This document shows positions 1-7,132 of a stretch of DNA of 64,000 nt, in pieces. Under the pieces are notes generated by a model. That model was not told the origin of the DNA. It was given only the letters and a program-made list of their open reading frames with translations, and did not search any database. A program made the position numbers and the translations under genes. How positions within the stretch are numbered: position 1 is the first letter of the stretch; each line of letters starts with the position of its first letter. Source of the stretch: Demequina globuliformis (GTDB lineage Bacteria; Actinomycetota; Actinomycetes; Actinomycetales; Demequinaceae); the NCBI RefSeq assembly GCF_000975155.1, contig NZ_BBRG01000002.1, positions 186,001 through 250,000 of the forward strand, given 5' to 3'.

Positions 1-2295
1 TGCTTCAGGCGTTCCCTCGAACACCACACGCCCGCCGTCATGTCCGGCTCCGGGCCCCAGGTCGATCACCCAATCAGCGTGGGCCATCACGGCTTGGTGA
101 TGCTCGATGACGATCACGGTCTTGCCGGAGTCGACGAGCCTGTCGAGCAGACCAAGGAGGTTGTCGACATCCGCGAGGTGGAGCCCGGTGGTGGGTTCAT
201 CGAGAACGTAGATGTCGCCCTTGTCCGTCATCCTGGATGCAAGTTTGAGCCGCTGGCGCTCGCCTCCAGACAACGTCGTCAGGGGCTGACCCAACTTGAG
301 GTAACCGAGGCCCACGTCCTTGAGCCGCACCAAGATCTTGTGTGCGGCAGGCGTCTTTGCCTCGCCTGAGCCCCAGAACTCTTCCGCTTGCGCCACGGAC
401 ATCTCGAGGACCTCCGCGATGTTGCGCCCGCCCAACGTGTGTTCGAGCACCTCCGCCTGGAAGCGGCGGCCCTCGCATTCCTCACAGGTGGTCTCGACCG
501 AGTCAAACGGACCCAGATCCGTCACGACCACTCCTGCGCCCTTGCACACCGGGCACGCACCCTCAGAGTTTGAGCTAAACAGTGCCGGCTTGACCCCGTT
601 TGCTTTCGCGAATGCCTTGCGAATGGGATCCAGCAGGCTCGTGTAGGTCGCTGGACTCGAGCGGCGCGAGCCACGAATGGGACTTTGATCCACGGCAATC
701 ACGCCCTCACGAGGCGTAATTGCGCCGTGGATCAGCGAAGACTTACCCGAGCCAGCGACGCCGGTGACAGCCACCAGCACTCCCGTGGGAATGTCAATGT
801 CAACGTCGCGCAGGTTGTGAGTCGACGCACCACGCACCTCGATCGTGCCCGCATGCGCGCGGACCTTGTCCTTCAGGCGTGCCCGGTCGTGGAGGTGGCG
901 ACCCGTCATCGTGTCGGCACCGGCCAGTTCCGCGGGCGTTCCCTCAAAGACCACCTCTCCCCCGTCTCGGCCGGCACCTGGGCCCATGTCGACCACGCGA
1001 TCCGCGATCGCGATGGTCTCTGGCTTGTGCTCGACCACCACGACCGTGTTGCCCTTGTCGCGCAACTGGATGAGCAGGTTGTTCATGCGCTCAATGTCAT
1101 GCGGATGGAGCCCAATGGTGGGCTCGTCGAAGACGTAGGTCACGTCGGTGAGCGCTGAACCGAGGTGGCGGATCATCTTGGTGCGCTGAGATTCTCCGCC
1201 TGACAGGGTCCCCGTGGGGCGCTCGAGCGACAGGTAGCCCAGGCCGATCTCGACGAACGCCGTGAGCACTGCCCGAATACCCTCGACCAGCGGGCCGGCC
1301 GCCGGCACGTCGAGATCGTCGAACCACGCCGCCAGATCGGTAATCTGCATGCGGCACAGATCCGCGATGGACTTGCCCTCGATCACCGATCCGCGTGCAT
1401 GCTCATTCAGACGGGTGCCGTCGCACTCAGGGCAGGTCTGGAAGGTCACGGCGCGCTCAACGAAGGCCCTGATGTGGGGCTGCATCGACTCTTTGTCCTT
1501 GCTGAGCATCGACTTCTGAATCCGTGGGATCAGTCCCTCGTACGTCATGTTCATGTTGGCGAACTTGACCTTCGTGGGCTCCTTGTACAGGAAATCCTCA
1601 CGTTCACGCTTGGAGTAGTCCTTGATCTTCTTATCTGCATCAAGGAAGCCTGACTCCGAGAAGATCCGGACGTACCAGCCGTCGGCCGTGTATCCAGGGA
1701 CCGTGATGGCACCCTCCGCTAGGGACTTGCTGTCGTCAAAGACTTGGCTGAGGTCGATGTCGGACACCGACCCCATGCCCTCGCACCGCGCGCACTGGCC
1801 ACCCTGGATCGCGAATGAGCGCACCTCCTTCTTCTTTTCCCCACGCGCGGTGTCGAGCGTCACGGCGCCTTGTCCGGAGATCGAGGCAACGTTGAAGGAG
1901 TATGCCTGGGGGGAACCGATGTGAGGCTGCGCTACGCGCGAGTACAACATGCGCAGCAGGGCGTTGGCGTCCGTGGCGGTGCCGACGGTGGACCGCGCGT
2001 TCGCCCCCATCCGCTCCTGGTCCACCATGATCGCCGTCGTCAGGCCCTCAAGGGAATCGACGTCAGGGCGGTTCAGCGAGGGCATGAAGCCTTGCACGAA
2101 CGCCGGGTAGGTCTCGTCAATGAGCCGCCGCGACTCTGCCGCAATGGTGCCAAATACCAGGGAGCTCTTTCCTGAACCCGAAACCCCGGTAAACACCGTG
2201 AGGCGACGCTTGGGGATGTCGACCGACACATCCTTCAGATTGTTTTCGCGCGCGCCGCGCACCCGGATTGCGTCGTGCTGGTCCGCTCGTGTCAC
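1..2295 (-). CDS. UvrA-like ABC ATPase (resistance class), 3' end outside window
   Basis: A double-ABC ATPase of the UvrA superfamily; 765 codons are visible and the frame is open at the left edge. I see Walker A GVSGSGKSS near residue 40, a zinc pair C167/C170 (CARCEGMG) with partner CPECDGTR, the signature LSGGESQR, then a second half with VAGSGKSS, CPVCKGAG/CEECEGRR and LSGGERQR, each half ending in a Walker B/H-loop region (FDEPTIGLHP and LDEPTTGLHL). At about 765 residues it is far shorter than repair UvrA (about 950) and lacks room for the full UvrB-binding and insertion domains, which fits the short class that includes DrrC-type drug-resistance proteins. The GTG start at 2295 has GGGAG upstream. 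It lies 63 nt behind the MarR gene on the same strand and is probably its main target. Substrate unknown. Confidence 0.85.
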   Translation of the reverse strand, partial: MTRADQHDAIRVRGARENNLKDVSVDIPKRRLTVFTGVSGSGKSSLVFGTIAAESRRLIDETYPAFVQGFMPSLNRPDVDSLEGLTTAIMVDQERMGANARSTVGTATDANALLRMLYSRVAQPHIGSPQAYSFNVASISGQGAVTLDTARGEKKKEVRSFAIQGGQCARCEGMGSVSDIDLSQVFDDSKSLAEGAITVPGYTADGWYVRIFSESGFLDADKKIKDYSKREREDFLYKEPTKVKFANMNMTYEGLIPRIQKSMLSKDKESMQPHIRAFVERAVTFQTCPECDGTRLNEHARGSVIEGKSIADLCRMQITDLAAWFDDLDVPAAGPLVEGIRAVLTAFVEIGLGYLSLERPTGTLSGGESQRTKMIRHLGSALTDVTYVFDEPTIGLHPHDIERMNNLLIQLRDKGNTVVVVEHKPETIAIADRVVDMGPGAGRDGGEVVFEGTPAELAGADTMTGRHLHDRARLKDKVRAHAGTIEVRGASTHNLRDVDIDIPTGVLVAVTGVAGSGKSSLIHGAITPREGVIAVDQSPIRGSRRSSPATYTSLLDPIRKAFAKANGVKPALFSSNSEGACPVCKGAGVVVTDLGPFDSVETTCEECEGRRFQAEVLEHTLGGRNIAEVLEMSVAQAEEFWGSGEAKTPAAHKILVRLKDVGLGYLKLGQPLTTLSGGERQRLKLASRMTDKGDIYVLDEPTTGLHLADVDNLLGLLDRLVDSGKTVIVIEHHQAVMAHADWVIDLGPGAGHDGGRVVFEGTPEA

Positions 2296-2349
2296 TGGTG
2301 ATCTCCCTCGGTCGTGGCCCGTCTTCGAGTATCGCGCATTCTCGCTCCG

Positions 2350-2369
2350 CGGACGCGCTTACGCGTCCG
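2350..2369 (-). terminator. Hairpin over the marR stop codon
   Basis: Perfect 8-bp arms CGGACGCG/CGCGTCCG (2350-2357 and 2362-2369) with a 4-nt loop that contains the TAA stop of marR. No T-run follows, so it may be a weak terminator or an mRNA-processing or attenuation element lowering expression of the downstream UvrA-like gene. Confidence 0.35.
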
Positions 2370-2889
2370 GGGACTGCTCTTCCATGGGCGCCCGGTCCCC
2401 CAGCGCCAACGCGAATGTCCGCATGAGCGAGATAAGGCTGTCGCGCTGGTCGGGCTCAAGCGCCTCGAGGATGGCGCGCTCGTTCGCCAGATGCTCCTCT
2501 TGGACCCGGTCGCATTGTGCGAGACCGCTGGGCGTCAAGCTCACGCGCACGGAGCGACGGTCCTTGTCGTCACGCTCTCGCTGGACCCAGCCGCGCTCCT
2601 CGAGGCGCGTGATCCGATGGGTGGTGGTCCCGGAGGTGATCATCATGGTGCGATCGAGTTGACCGGGCGTGAGCGTGTAGGGCTCGCCCGCGCGTCGCAG
2701 CGTCGCCAACACGTCGAACTCCCATGACTGCATTCCGTGCTCGGCGAAGACGGCATCGACCTTCGCTTGCACCAGCACTGCCACTCGCGAGACGCGGCCA
2801 ATGAGTGCCATGGGCGTCACGTCGAGCTCTGGCCTCACCTGCGCCCACTGCTGGACGAAGTAATCGACCGCATCTGCGCGCTCACTCAC
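2359..2889 (-). CDS. MarR-family transcriptional regulator
   Basis: Winged-helix MarR regulator of 176 aa. The recognition-helix region (LTPGQLDRTMMITSGTTTHR) and the wing (RLEERGWVQRERDDKDRRSV) match the family closely, with the typical DxRxxxVxLT motif. The frame is open further upstream, but GTG at 2889 is chosen because GGAGG sits 6 nt before it and the length then fits the family. It precedes the UvrA-like ATPase in a likely two-gene operon and is divergent from an EamA exporter. Two palindromes in the shared promoter region are likely its operators, so autorepression and control of both flanks is inferred. The inducer is probably a small toxic molecule that these two proteins handle. 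Confidence 0.9.
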   Translation of the reverse strand: MSERADAVDYFVQQWAQVRPELDVTPMALIGRVSRVAVLVQAKVDAVFAEHGMQSWEFDVLATLRRAGEPYTLTPGQLDRTMMITSGTTTHRITRLEERGWVQRERDDKDRRSVRVSLTPSGLAQCDRVQEEHLANERAILEALEPDQRDSLISLMRTFALALGDRAPMEEQSPDA

Positions 2890-2908
2890 AGCAACCTCCG
2901 GAATTAAT

Positions 2909-2918
2909 TTGACGTCAA
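2909..2918. promoter_or_regulatory. Putative MarR operator O1
   Basis: Perfect 10-bp palindrome TTGACGTCAA. Its right half continues as TCAAGATA, identical to the right half of the second site. It overlaps the -35 of the EamA promoter and abuts the marR -10. Confidence 0.55.
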
Positions 2919-2946
2919 GATAGTTCCGTGAATATCTTGACATCAA
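2909..2946. promoter_or_regulatory. Nested divergent promoters for marR and the EamA gene
   Basis: Plus strand: TTGACG (2909-2914), 18-bp spacer, TATCTT (2933-2938), driving the EamA gene. Minus strand: TTGATG (2946-2941), 18-bp spacer, TATCTT (2922-2917), driving marR. Each -35 of one promoter lies just outside the -10 of the other, so the two polymerases would compete for the same 38 bp. Confidence 0.6.
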
Positions 2947-2950
2947 GATA
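2933..2950. promoter_or_regulatory. Putative MarR operator O2
   Basis: TATCTTGACATCAAGATA: two perfect 8-bp arms around CA, a size and symmetry usual for MarR dimers. It covers the EamA-gene -10 and the marR -35. Its centre is 28 bp from the centre of O1. Confidence 0.65.
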
Positions 2951-2962
2951 CAGGAGGATTCC

Positions 2963-3979
2963 ATGTCCCGCATGTCCCTGCTCGCCGCCACCGCCATTGC
3001 CCCCGTCCTATGGGGGACGACATACCTCACCACGACCGAGCTGTTGCCCGAGGGCAGGCCGTTCACCGCGGCCGTGATCCGCGCATTACCGGTGGGTCTG
3101 GTCCTCATTGCATGGACGCGGCAACTGCCCCGTGGGGCGTGGTGGTGGAAGTCCGCAGTCCTCGGGGCCCTGAACATCGGCGCATTCTTTGCACTGCTGT
3201 TCATTGCGGCCTACCGCCTACCCGGGGGCGTCGCCGCCACGCTGAGCGCCGTCAGCCCGCTCGTGGTGGCGGTCCTCGCCGTGAGCTTCCTTCACGAAGG
3301 GCACCGCATCCGCACCTTTGCCGCGTCCGGCATTGGCCTCGCGGGCGTCGCGATGCTCGTGCTCACCCCTGGCGCGAGGCTGGACGCCTGGGGCGCCCTC
3401 GCTGCCGTCGCCGCAGGTACGGCTACCGCGGTCGGGGTGGTGCTGACCAAGCGGTGGGGCACACCCACGGGCCTCGTGACATTCACGGGCTGGCAATTGA
3501 CGTGGGGTGGCATCATGCTCGTTCCTGTCGCGCTCGCCACGGAGGGCATTCCCGGCACCCTCTCCCCCGCCAACATTGCGGGATTTGGGTGGCTTGCCGT
3601 CGCCGGCGGCCTGGTCGCCTACCTACTGTGGTTTCGAGGCGTGTTAGCGCTCCCGGCTACGCAAGTCAGTTTGCTTACTTTCTTGGCGCCGCTCACGGCG
3701 ACCTTTCTGGGTTTTCTGGTCGCCGGACAGAGCCTCACGCCCCTGCAGTTGATCGGTGGCGCCGTGATTGTCGCGGCAGTCATCGTGGGGCAGGGACTCT
3801 TCACGCGACCCCGTCAGCACAACGCCGTAGGCTCGGCAGATGAGCACAACACTGGATCTGGCCGACGGGCGGAGGCTGCGGGTCTACGGACGCCCAGCGT
3901 CGCGCGGGCTCACCGTGGTGTGGCACCACGGCACTCCCGGATCAGGTCAGCCCCCGCCTGTGACACTGCCCCGCGATGA
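2963..3979 (+). CDS. EamA/DMT-family transporter
   Basis: Ten-helix drug/metabolite transporter with two EamA repeats: roughly residues 5-135 (opening APVLWGTTYLTT, ending GVAMLVLTPGA) and 140-280 (ending GGAVIVAAVIVGQGLF). It probably exports a metabolite or drug across the cytoplasmic membrane. ATG at 2963 has AGGAGG at 2952-2957. The core stops near residue 285, but the frame runs on for about 50 low-quality residues rich in R, A and H, overlapping the next gene by 140 nt. A TAG in another frame at 3829 would end the protein cleanly just before the hydrolase start, so a frameshift in the tail is possible. Regulation by the divergent MarR is likely. Substrate cannot be read from sequence. 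Confidence 0.85.
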   Translation: MSRMSLLAATAIAPVLWGTTYLTTTELLPEGRPFTAAVIRALPVGLVLIAWTRQLPRGAWWWKSAVLGALNIGAFFALLFIAAYRLPGGVAATLSAVSPLVVAVLAVSFLHEGHRIRTFAASGIGLAGVAMLVLTPGARLDAWGALAAVAAGTATAVGVVLTKRWGTPTGLVTFTGWQLTWGGIMLVPVALATEGIPGTLSPANIAGFGWLAVAGGLVAYLLWFRGVLALPATQVSLLTFLAPLTATFLGFLVAGQSLTPLQLIGGAVIVAAVIVGQGLFTRPRQHNAVGSADEHNTGSGRRAEAAGLRTPSVARAHRGVAPRHSRIRSAPACDTAPR

Positions 3980-4643
3980 CATGACGTGGGTGGGGATCGA
4001 CCGCCCAGGCTACGGCGACTCCACCCGTCTGCGCGGCCGCAACCCGGCCGACGTCGCGAACGACTGCACGGCGGTCGCCGACGCCTGGGGCGTGGAGCGC
4101 TATGCGGTCGTGGGCTACTCGGGCGGCGGTCCGCATGCGCTTGCGTGCGCTGCGGCCGATGCCAGGGTCACCTGGGCGATCACCGTAGCGTCGCTGGCAC
4201 CTCGCGAGGGCGCGGGAAGCGAGTGGTACACCGGCATGATCGACTCGGGGGTTGCTGCGCTCACGGCTGCAGAAGCGGGCGAAGACGCGCGGCGCGATCA
4301 GGGAGGCGAGCCCTACGACCCCGAGTTTCTCGACGTCGATCTTGCTGCCCTAGGCGGTGAGCTGGGATGGCTCGGTGGAGGGGATGACGGCGCAGACGGC
4401 GCAATCGACGACGACCTCGCTTACGTGCGGCCGTGGGGTGTGGATCTCGCGCGCATCAAGTGCCCCGTCACTGTGGTGCATGGCACGGCCGACCGCATTG
4501 TGCCGGTGAGCCATGGCCGGCGGCTTGCGGCACTTATCGACACTGCGAGACTGATCGAGATGCCTGATCACGGGCACGTGTCGGTTTTGAGTACGTTGCC
4601 TTCGATGCTGGCTGCCGCCGCTGACCGCCGATCAAGCCGGTAG
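3840..4643 (+). CDS. Alpha/beta hydrolase
   Basis: Alpha/beta-hydrolase-fold protein of 267 aa. The oxyanion-hole strand is HHGTPGSG (around residues 29-36), the nucleophile elbow is GYSGGG (around residue 93), the acid is in HGTADRIVP and the catalytic His in DHGHVS near the C terminus, so the Ser-Asp-His triad is complete. The start at 3840 lies inside the 3' part of the EamA-gene frame; the first residues (MSTTLDLADGRRLRVYG) form a normal N-terminal beta strand, which supports it. Substrate unknown; co-transcription with the exporter suggests a role in the same response. Confidence 0.85.
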   Translation: MSTTLDLADGRRLRVYGRPASRGLTVVWHHGTPGSGQPPPVTLPRDDMTWVGIDRPGYGDSTRLRGRNPADVANDCTAVADAWGVERYAVVGYSGGGPHALACAAADARVTWAITVASLAPREGAGSEWYTGMIDSGVAALTAAEAGEDARRDQGGEPYDPEFLDVDLAALGGELGWLGGGDDGADGAIDDDLAYVRPWGVDLARIKCPVTVVHGTADRIVPVSHGRRLAALIDTARLIEMPDHGHVSVLSTLPSMLAAAADRRSSR

Positions 4644-4681
4644 CGGCGCTCGCGCGCACCGTGCTAGCCAACGTGTGCGGC

Positions 4682-4701
4682 CGTGGCTCGCTCGAGCCAC
4701 G
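4682..4701. terminator. Hairpin between converging hydrolase and arsR genes
   Basis: CGTGGCTCG, CT, CGAGCCACG: perfect 9-bp arms between two convergent genes. No T-run on either side; a bidirectional terminator of the U-less actinobacterial kind is the likely reading. Confidence 0.45.
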
Positions 4702-4711
4702 TCGACAACCA

Positions 4712-5068
4712 CTACGAGCGCACTGGGCTTGCAAACATCGCAAGTGGCGAGGTGATCCGCGTGAGGCCGTCGAGGTCAAGCGCGTAATACGCCCAGGTAC
4801 CTCGCTTGTCACGCGTCACTGCCCCAGCGGAGACAAGCTGCCTCAGGTGATGCGACACCGTCGGCTGACTGAGCCCCAAGGGACCCTCGAGGTCACACGC
4901 GCACACCTCACCATTAGCGGCCAGAATGCGCAGGATCTTGAGGCGGGTGGGGTCGGCCAGGGCCTTGAGGAGCGCAGCGTCTCCGGCGTCGTCCCCGTCG
5001 GGCACCGTCAGAGCCGTCCCGGGTGGACAGGACTGGTCCGCAGCCAGAAGGTTCTCACGCATCGTCAT
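4712..5068 (-). CDS. arsR: ArsR-family arsenic-responsive repressor
   Basis: ArsR/SmtB repressor of 118 aa. It has LADPTRLKILRIL (helix 2), the metalloid-binding pair in EVCACDL (two Cys one residue apart, the classic ArsR arrangement) and the recognition helix LSQPTVSHHLRQL. It should dissociate from DNA on binding As(III)/Sb(III). It is divergent from arsC-acr3. The start ATG at 5068 has no Shine-Dalgarno but lies 6 nt after a good -10 box (TACGAT) with a -35 (TTGATA) at 17 bp, so its mRNA is probably leaderless. ATG at 5062 is an alternative. Confidence 0.95.
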   Translation of the reverse strand: MTMRENLLAADQSCPPGTALTVPDGDDAGDAALLKALADPTRLKILRILAANGEVCACDLEGPLGLSQPTVSHHLRQLVSAGAVTRDKRGTWAYYALDLDGLTRITSPLAMFASPVRS

Positions 5069-5074
5069 ACACGA

Positions 5075-5134
5075 ATCGTACCCGCCCCATCGACATCTAT
5101 CAATATTGACATCTATCTATTTAGCCGCCATGCT
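5075..5134. promoter_or_regulatory. Back-to-back arsR/arsC promoters and ArsR operator
   Basis: arsR promoter (minus): TTGATA (5103-5098), 17 bp, TACGAT (5080-5075). arsC promoter (plus): TTGACA (5106-5111), 17 bp, CATGCT (5129-5134). Both start codons follow their -10 box by 6 nt. The palindrome TCAATATTGA (5100-5109) lies between and overlaps both -35 boxes, so one bound ArsR dimer could silence both directions. Confidence 0.7.
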
Positions 5135-5140
5135 GGCCGC

Positions 5141-5545
5141 ATGACTACCACCAAGCCATCTGTGATCTTTGTCTGTGTCCACAATGCCGGTCGCTCCCAA
5201 ATGGCGGCGGGCTACATGCGCCACTTGTCCGAGGGCGCGGTTGAAGTGCGTTCCGCCGGCTCCATGCCCAAGGACCAGATCAACCCTGTCGCTGTGGAAG
5301 CCATGCTGGAAGAGGGCATCGACATCCGCGAAGAGCAGCCCAAGGTGCTGACTCCAGAGGCAGTCGAGGCGTCCGACGCGGTCATCACCATGGGCTGTGG
5401 CGACGCCTGCCCCTACTACCCCGGCAAGCGTTACGAGGACTGGGTTCTTGAGGACCCCGCCGGCCAGGGCATTGACGCCGTCCGGCCCATTCGCGACGAG
5501 ATCAAGGTGCGCGTCGAGGCGCTCCTGGCGGACCTGATCAAGTGA
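5141..5545 (+). CDS. arsC: Arsenate reductase (low-molecular-weight phosphatase fold)
   Basis: Reduces As(V) to As(III). The 134-aa protein has the phosphatase-type P-loop with C12 and R18 (CVHNAGRS), followed by two further Cys at 86 and 90 (MGCGDACP) and the DP motif in LEDPAGQG. Actinobacterial relatives use mycothiol or thioredoxin as reductant; the sequence alone does not settle which. ATG at 5141 follows the arsC -10 box by 6 nt and has no Shine-Dalgarno, so translation is probably leaderless. It overlaps acr3 by 4 nt, giving an arsC-acr3 operon whose product is exported by the second protein. Confidence 0.93.
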   Translation: MTTTKPSVIFVCVHNAGRSQMAAGYMRHLSEGAVEVRSAGSMPKDQINPVAVEAMLEEGIDIREEQPKVLTPEAVEASDAVITMGCGDACPYYPGKRYEDWVLEDPAGQGIDAVRPIRDEIKVRVEALLADLIK

Positions 5546-6654
5546 CCGCGGCCATCCCCGCAGTCGAGGGCGTCCACCCGGGCAAGCTCTCGACCCTTGA
5601 TCGCTGGCTTCCCTTGTGGATCGGCCTCGCGATGGTCGGCGGAATCGCGCTCGGCCACTTTATCCCTGGCGTGTCTCGCCTGCTGGAGTCAATGGAGATC
5701 GGCGGAATCTCGATCCCCATCGCGCTGGGCCTGCTGGTCATGATGTATCCCGTGCTGGCCAAGGTGCGCTACGACAAGGTCGCGGCTGTCACCGGCGACA
5801 AGCGGCTCCTGGCCTCTTCCCTGGTCCTCAACTGGGTCGTGGGCCCCGCTGTCATGTTCGGACTCGCGTGGACCTTCCTGCCCGACCTTCCGGAGTACCG
5901 CACCGGGCTCATCATCGTGGGCCTCGCACGTTGCATCGCCATGGTCGTCATCTGGAACGATCTCGCGTGTGGAGACAGGGAGGCGGCTGCCGTCCTGGTC
6001 GCCATCAACTCGGTGTTCCAGGTCTTCGCCTTCTCCTTGCTGGGCTACTTCTACCTCACCGTGCTACCGGGATGGTTGGGGTGGGACACCCAAGGCCTTG
6101 ATGCGTCCATCGGCACCATTGCACTCAACGTGCTGATCTTCCTCGGTATACCGCTCGCGGCAGGATTCGCGTCGCGCGCGATTGGCGAACGCGTAAAGGG
6201 CCGTGAGTGGTACGAGGAGCGCTTCATCCCCCGGATCAGCCCGTGGGCCCTGTACGGACTTCTCTTCACCATCGTGTTGCTGTTTGCCCTGCAAGGTGAG
6301 CAGGTGGTCGCGAACCCGTGGGACGTGGCACGGATCGCCCTGCCACTGCTGTGTTACTTCGCGGTCATGTGGGGCGTGGGCATGCTGACGGGCCGGGCCT
6401 TGGGCCTGGGCTACGCCCGCACCACCACGCTCGCTTTTACTGCAGCCGGCAATAACTTCGAGCTCGCGATTGCCGTTGCCATCGGTACCTTTGGCGCCAC
6501 GAGCGGCGAGGCGCTGGCGGGAGTAGTGGGGCCCCTCATCGAGGTGCCCGTGCTTGTGGGACTGGTATACGTCACGCTGTGGCTCAGGCCGCGACTGTTC
6601 CCCAAGGAGGCCGCCCGGCAGCCTGACCCTGCGGCGCCGGCACAATCCCGCTAA
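5542..6654 (+). CDS. acr3: Arsenite efflux permease, ACR3 family
   Basis: Ten-helix arsenite exporter of 370 aa, of the Acr3 rather than the ArsB family. Diagnostic is the block GLARCIAMVVIWNDLACGD (residues 127 onward) with the conserved C131, and the late TAAGNNFELAIAVAIGTFG segment typical of the bile-acid/arsenite transporter superfamily. It starts with GTG overlapping the arsC stop (GTGA), so the two are translationally coupled. The cytoplasmic As(III) made by ArsC is its substrate. Annotated as arsB in some genomes. Confidence 0.95.
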   Translation: MTAAIPAVEGVHPGKLSTLDRWLPLWIGLAMVGGIALGHFIPGVSRLLESMEIGGISIPIALGLLVMMYPVLAKVRYDKVAAVTGDKRLLASSLVLNWVVGPAVMFGLAWTFLPDLPEYRTGLIIVGLARCIAMVVIWNDLACGDREAAAVLVAINSVFQVFAFSLLGYFYLTVLPGWLGWDTQGLDASIGTIALNVLIFLGIPLAAGFASRAIGERVKGREWYEERFIPRISPWALYGLLFTIVLLFALQGEQVVANPWDVARIALPLLCYFAVMWGVGMLTGRALGLGYARTTTLAFTAAGNNFELAIAVAIGTFGATSGEALAGVVGPLIEVPVLVGLVYVTLWLRPRLFPKEAARQPDPAAPAQSR

Positions 6655-6670
6655 CGTCGGTCCTAGCAGG

Positions 6671-6707
6671 CCCGTTGTCCGTGGCAGATCCCGCTGCGGA
6701 CAACGGG
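6671..6707 (+). terminator. Hairpin after acr3
   Basis: Perfect 11-bp arms CCCGTTGTCCG (6671-6681) and CGGACAACGGG (6697-6707) with a 15-nt loop, starting 16 nt after the acr3 stop. No T-run. Likely terminator of the ars operon. Confidence 0.5.
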
Positions 6708-6712
6708 GATGC

Positions 6713-6739
6713 GGGAACAATTCGTCGATCCGGCTCGTT
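6713..6739 (+). promoter_or_regulatory. SigR/SigH-type promoter of rbpA
   Basis: GGGAAC (6713-6718), 18-bp spacer, then GTT (6737-6739), matching the GGGAAY-N18-GTT pattern of disulfide-stress sigma factors of the SigR/SigH group. rbpA is a known SigR target in Streptomyces. The two elements also form an inverted repeat (GGGAAC/GTTCCC). Confidence 0.55.
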
Positions 6740-6790
6740 CCCTAAAGCAGCAGGCACCACCCCCGCCTGACCACTTCTAGGGAGGCTGAC

Positions 6791-7126
6791 ATGGCTGATC
6801 GAGCATTGCGCGGTATGCGTCTGGGAACCCAAAGCATGGAAACCCCCGCACACGCCGAACTCGCGGAGCGCCGCGACGTCCACTACGACTGCCCCAACGG
6901 GCACATCGTCACCTTGCCGTTCTCGGTTGAGGCTGACGTGCCGTTGTCGTGGGAATGCCACTGCGGAGCACTCGCGCTCCTGCGCGATGGAGACCGTCCT
7001 GCGGACTCCGACGAGAAGACGCAGCGCACACACTGGGACATGCTGCTCGAGCGCCGCACCATTCCCGAGCTCGAGGAGTTGCTTGACGAGCGACTGAGCT
7101 TGCTGCGGGCTGGGCGCTTGGGCTAA
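6791..7126 (+). CDS. rbpA: RNA polymerase-binding protein RbpA
   Basis: Actinobacteria-specific RNA polymerase activator, 111 aa. It binds the housekeeping sigma factor and stabilises the open complex. The N-terminal part carries the RGMRLGTQSME basic segment, the core domain the zinc-like CPNGH and CHCG pairs, and the C-terminal helix TIPELEELLDERLSLLR is the sigma-interaction domain. Full family length. ATG at 6791 follows GGGAGG closely. It converges on ppm with only 6 nt between stops. Confidence 0.96.
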   Translation: MADRALRGMRLGTQSMETPAHAELAERRDVHYDCPNGHIVTLPFSVEADVPLSWECHCGALALLRDGDRPADSDEKTQRTHWDMLLERRTIPELEELLDERLSLLRAGRLG

Positions 7127-7132
7127 CGAACC

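Noticed and set aside
1-2295. Canonical repair UvrA
   Set aside because: Too short and without space for the UvrB-binding and insertion domains; linked to MarR and an exporter instead of repair genes.
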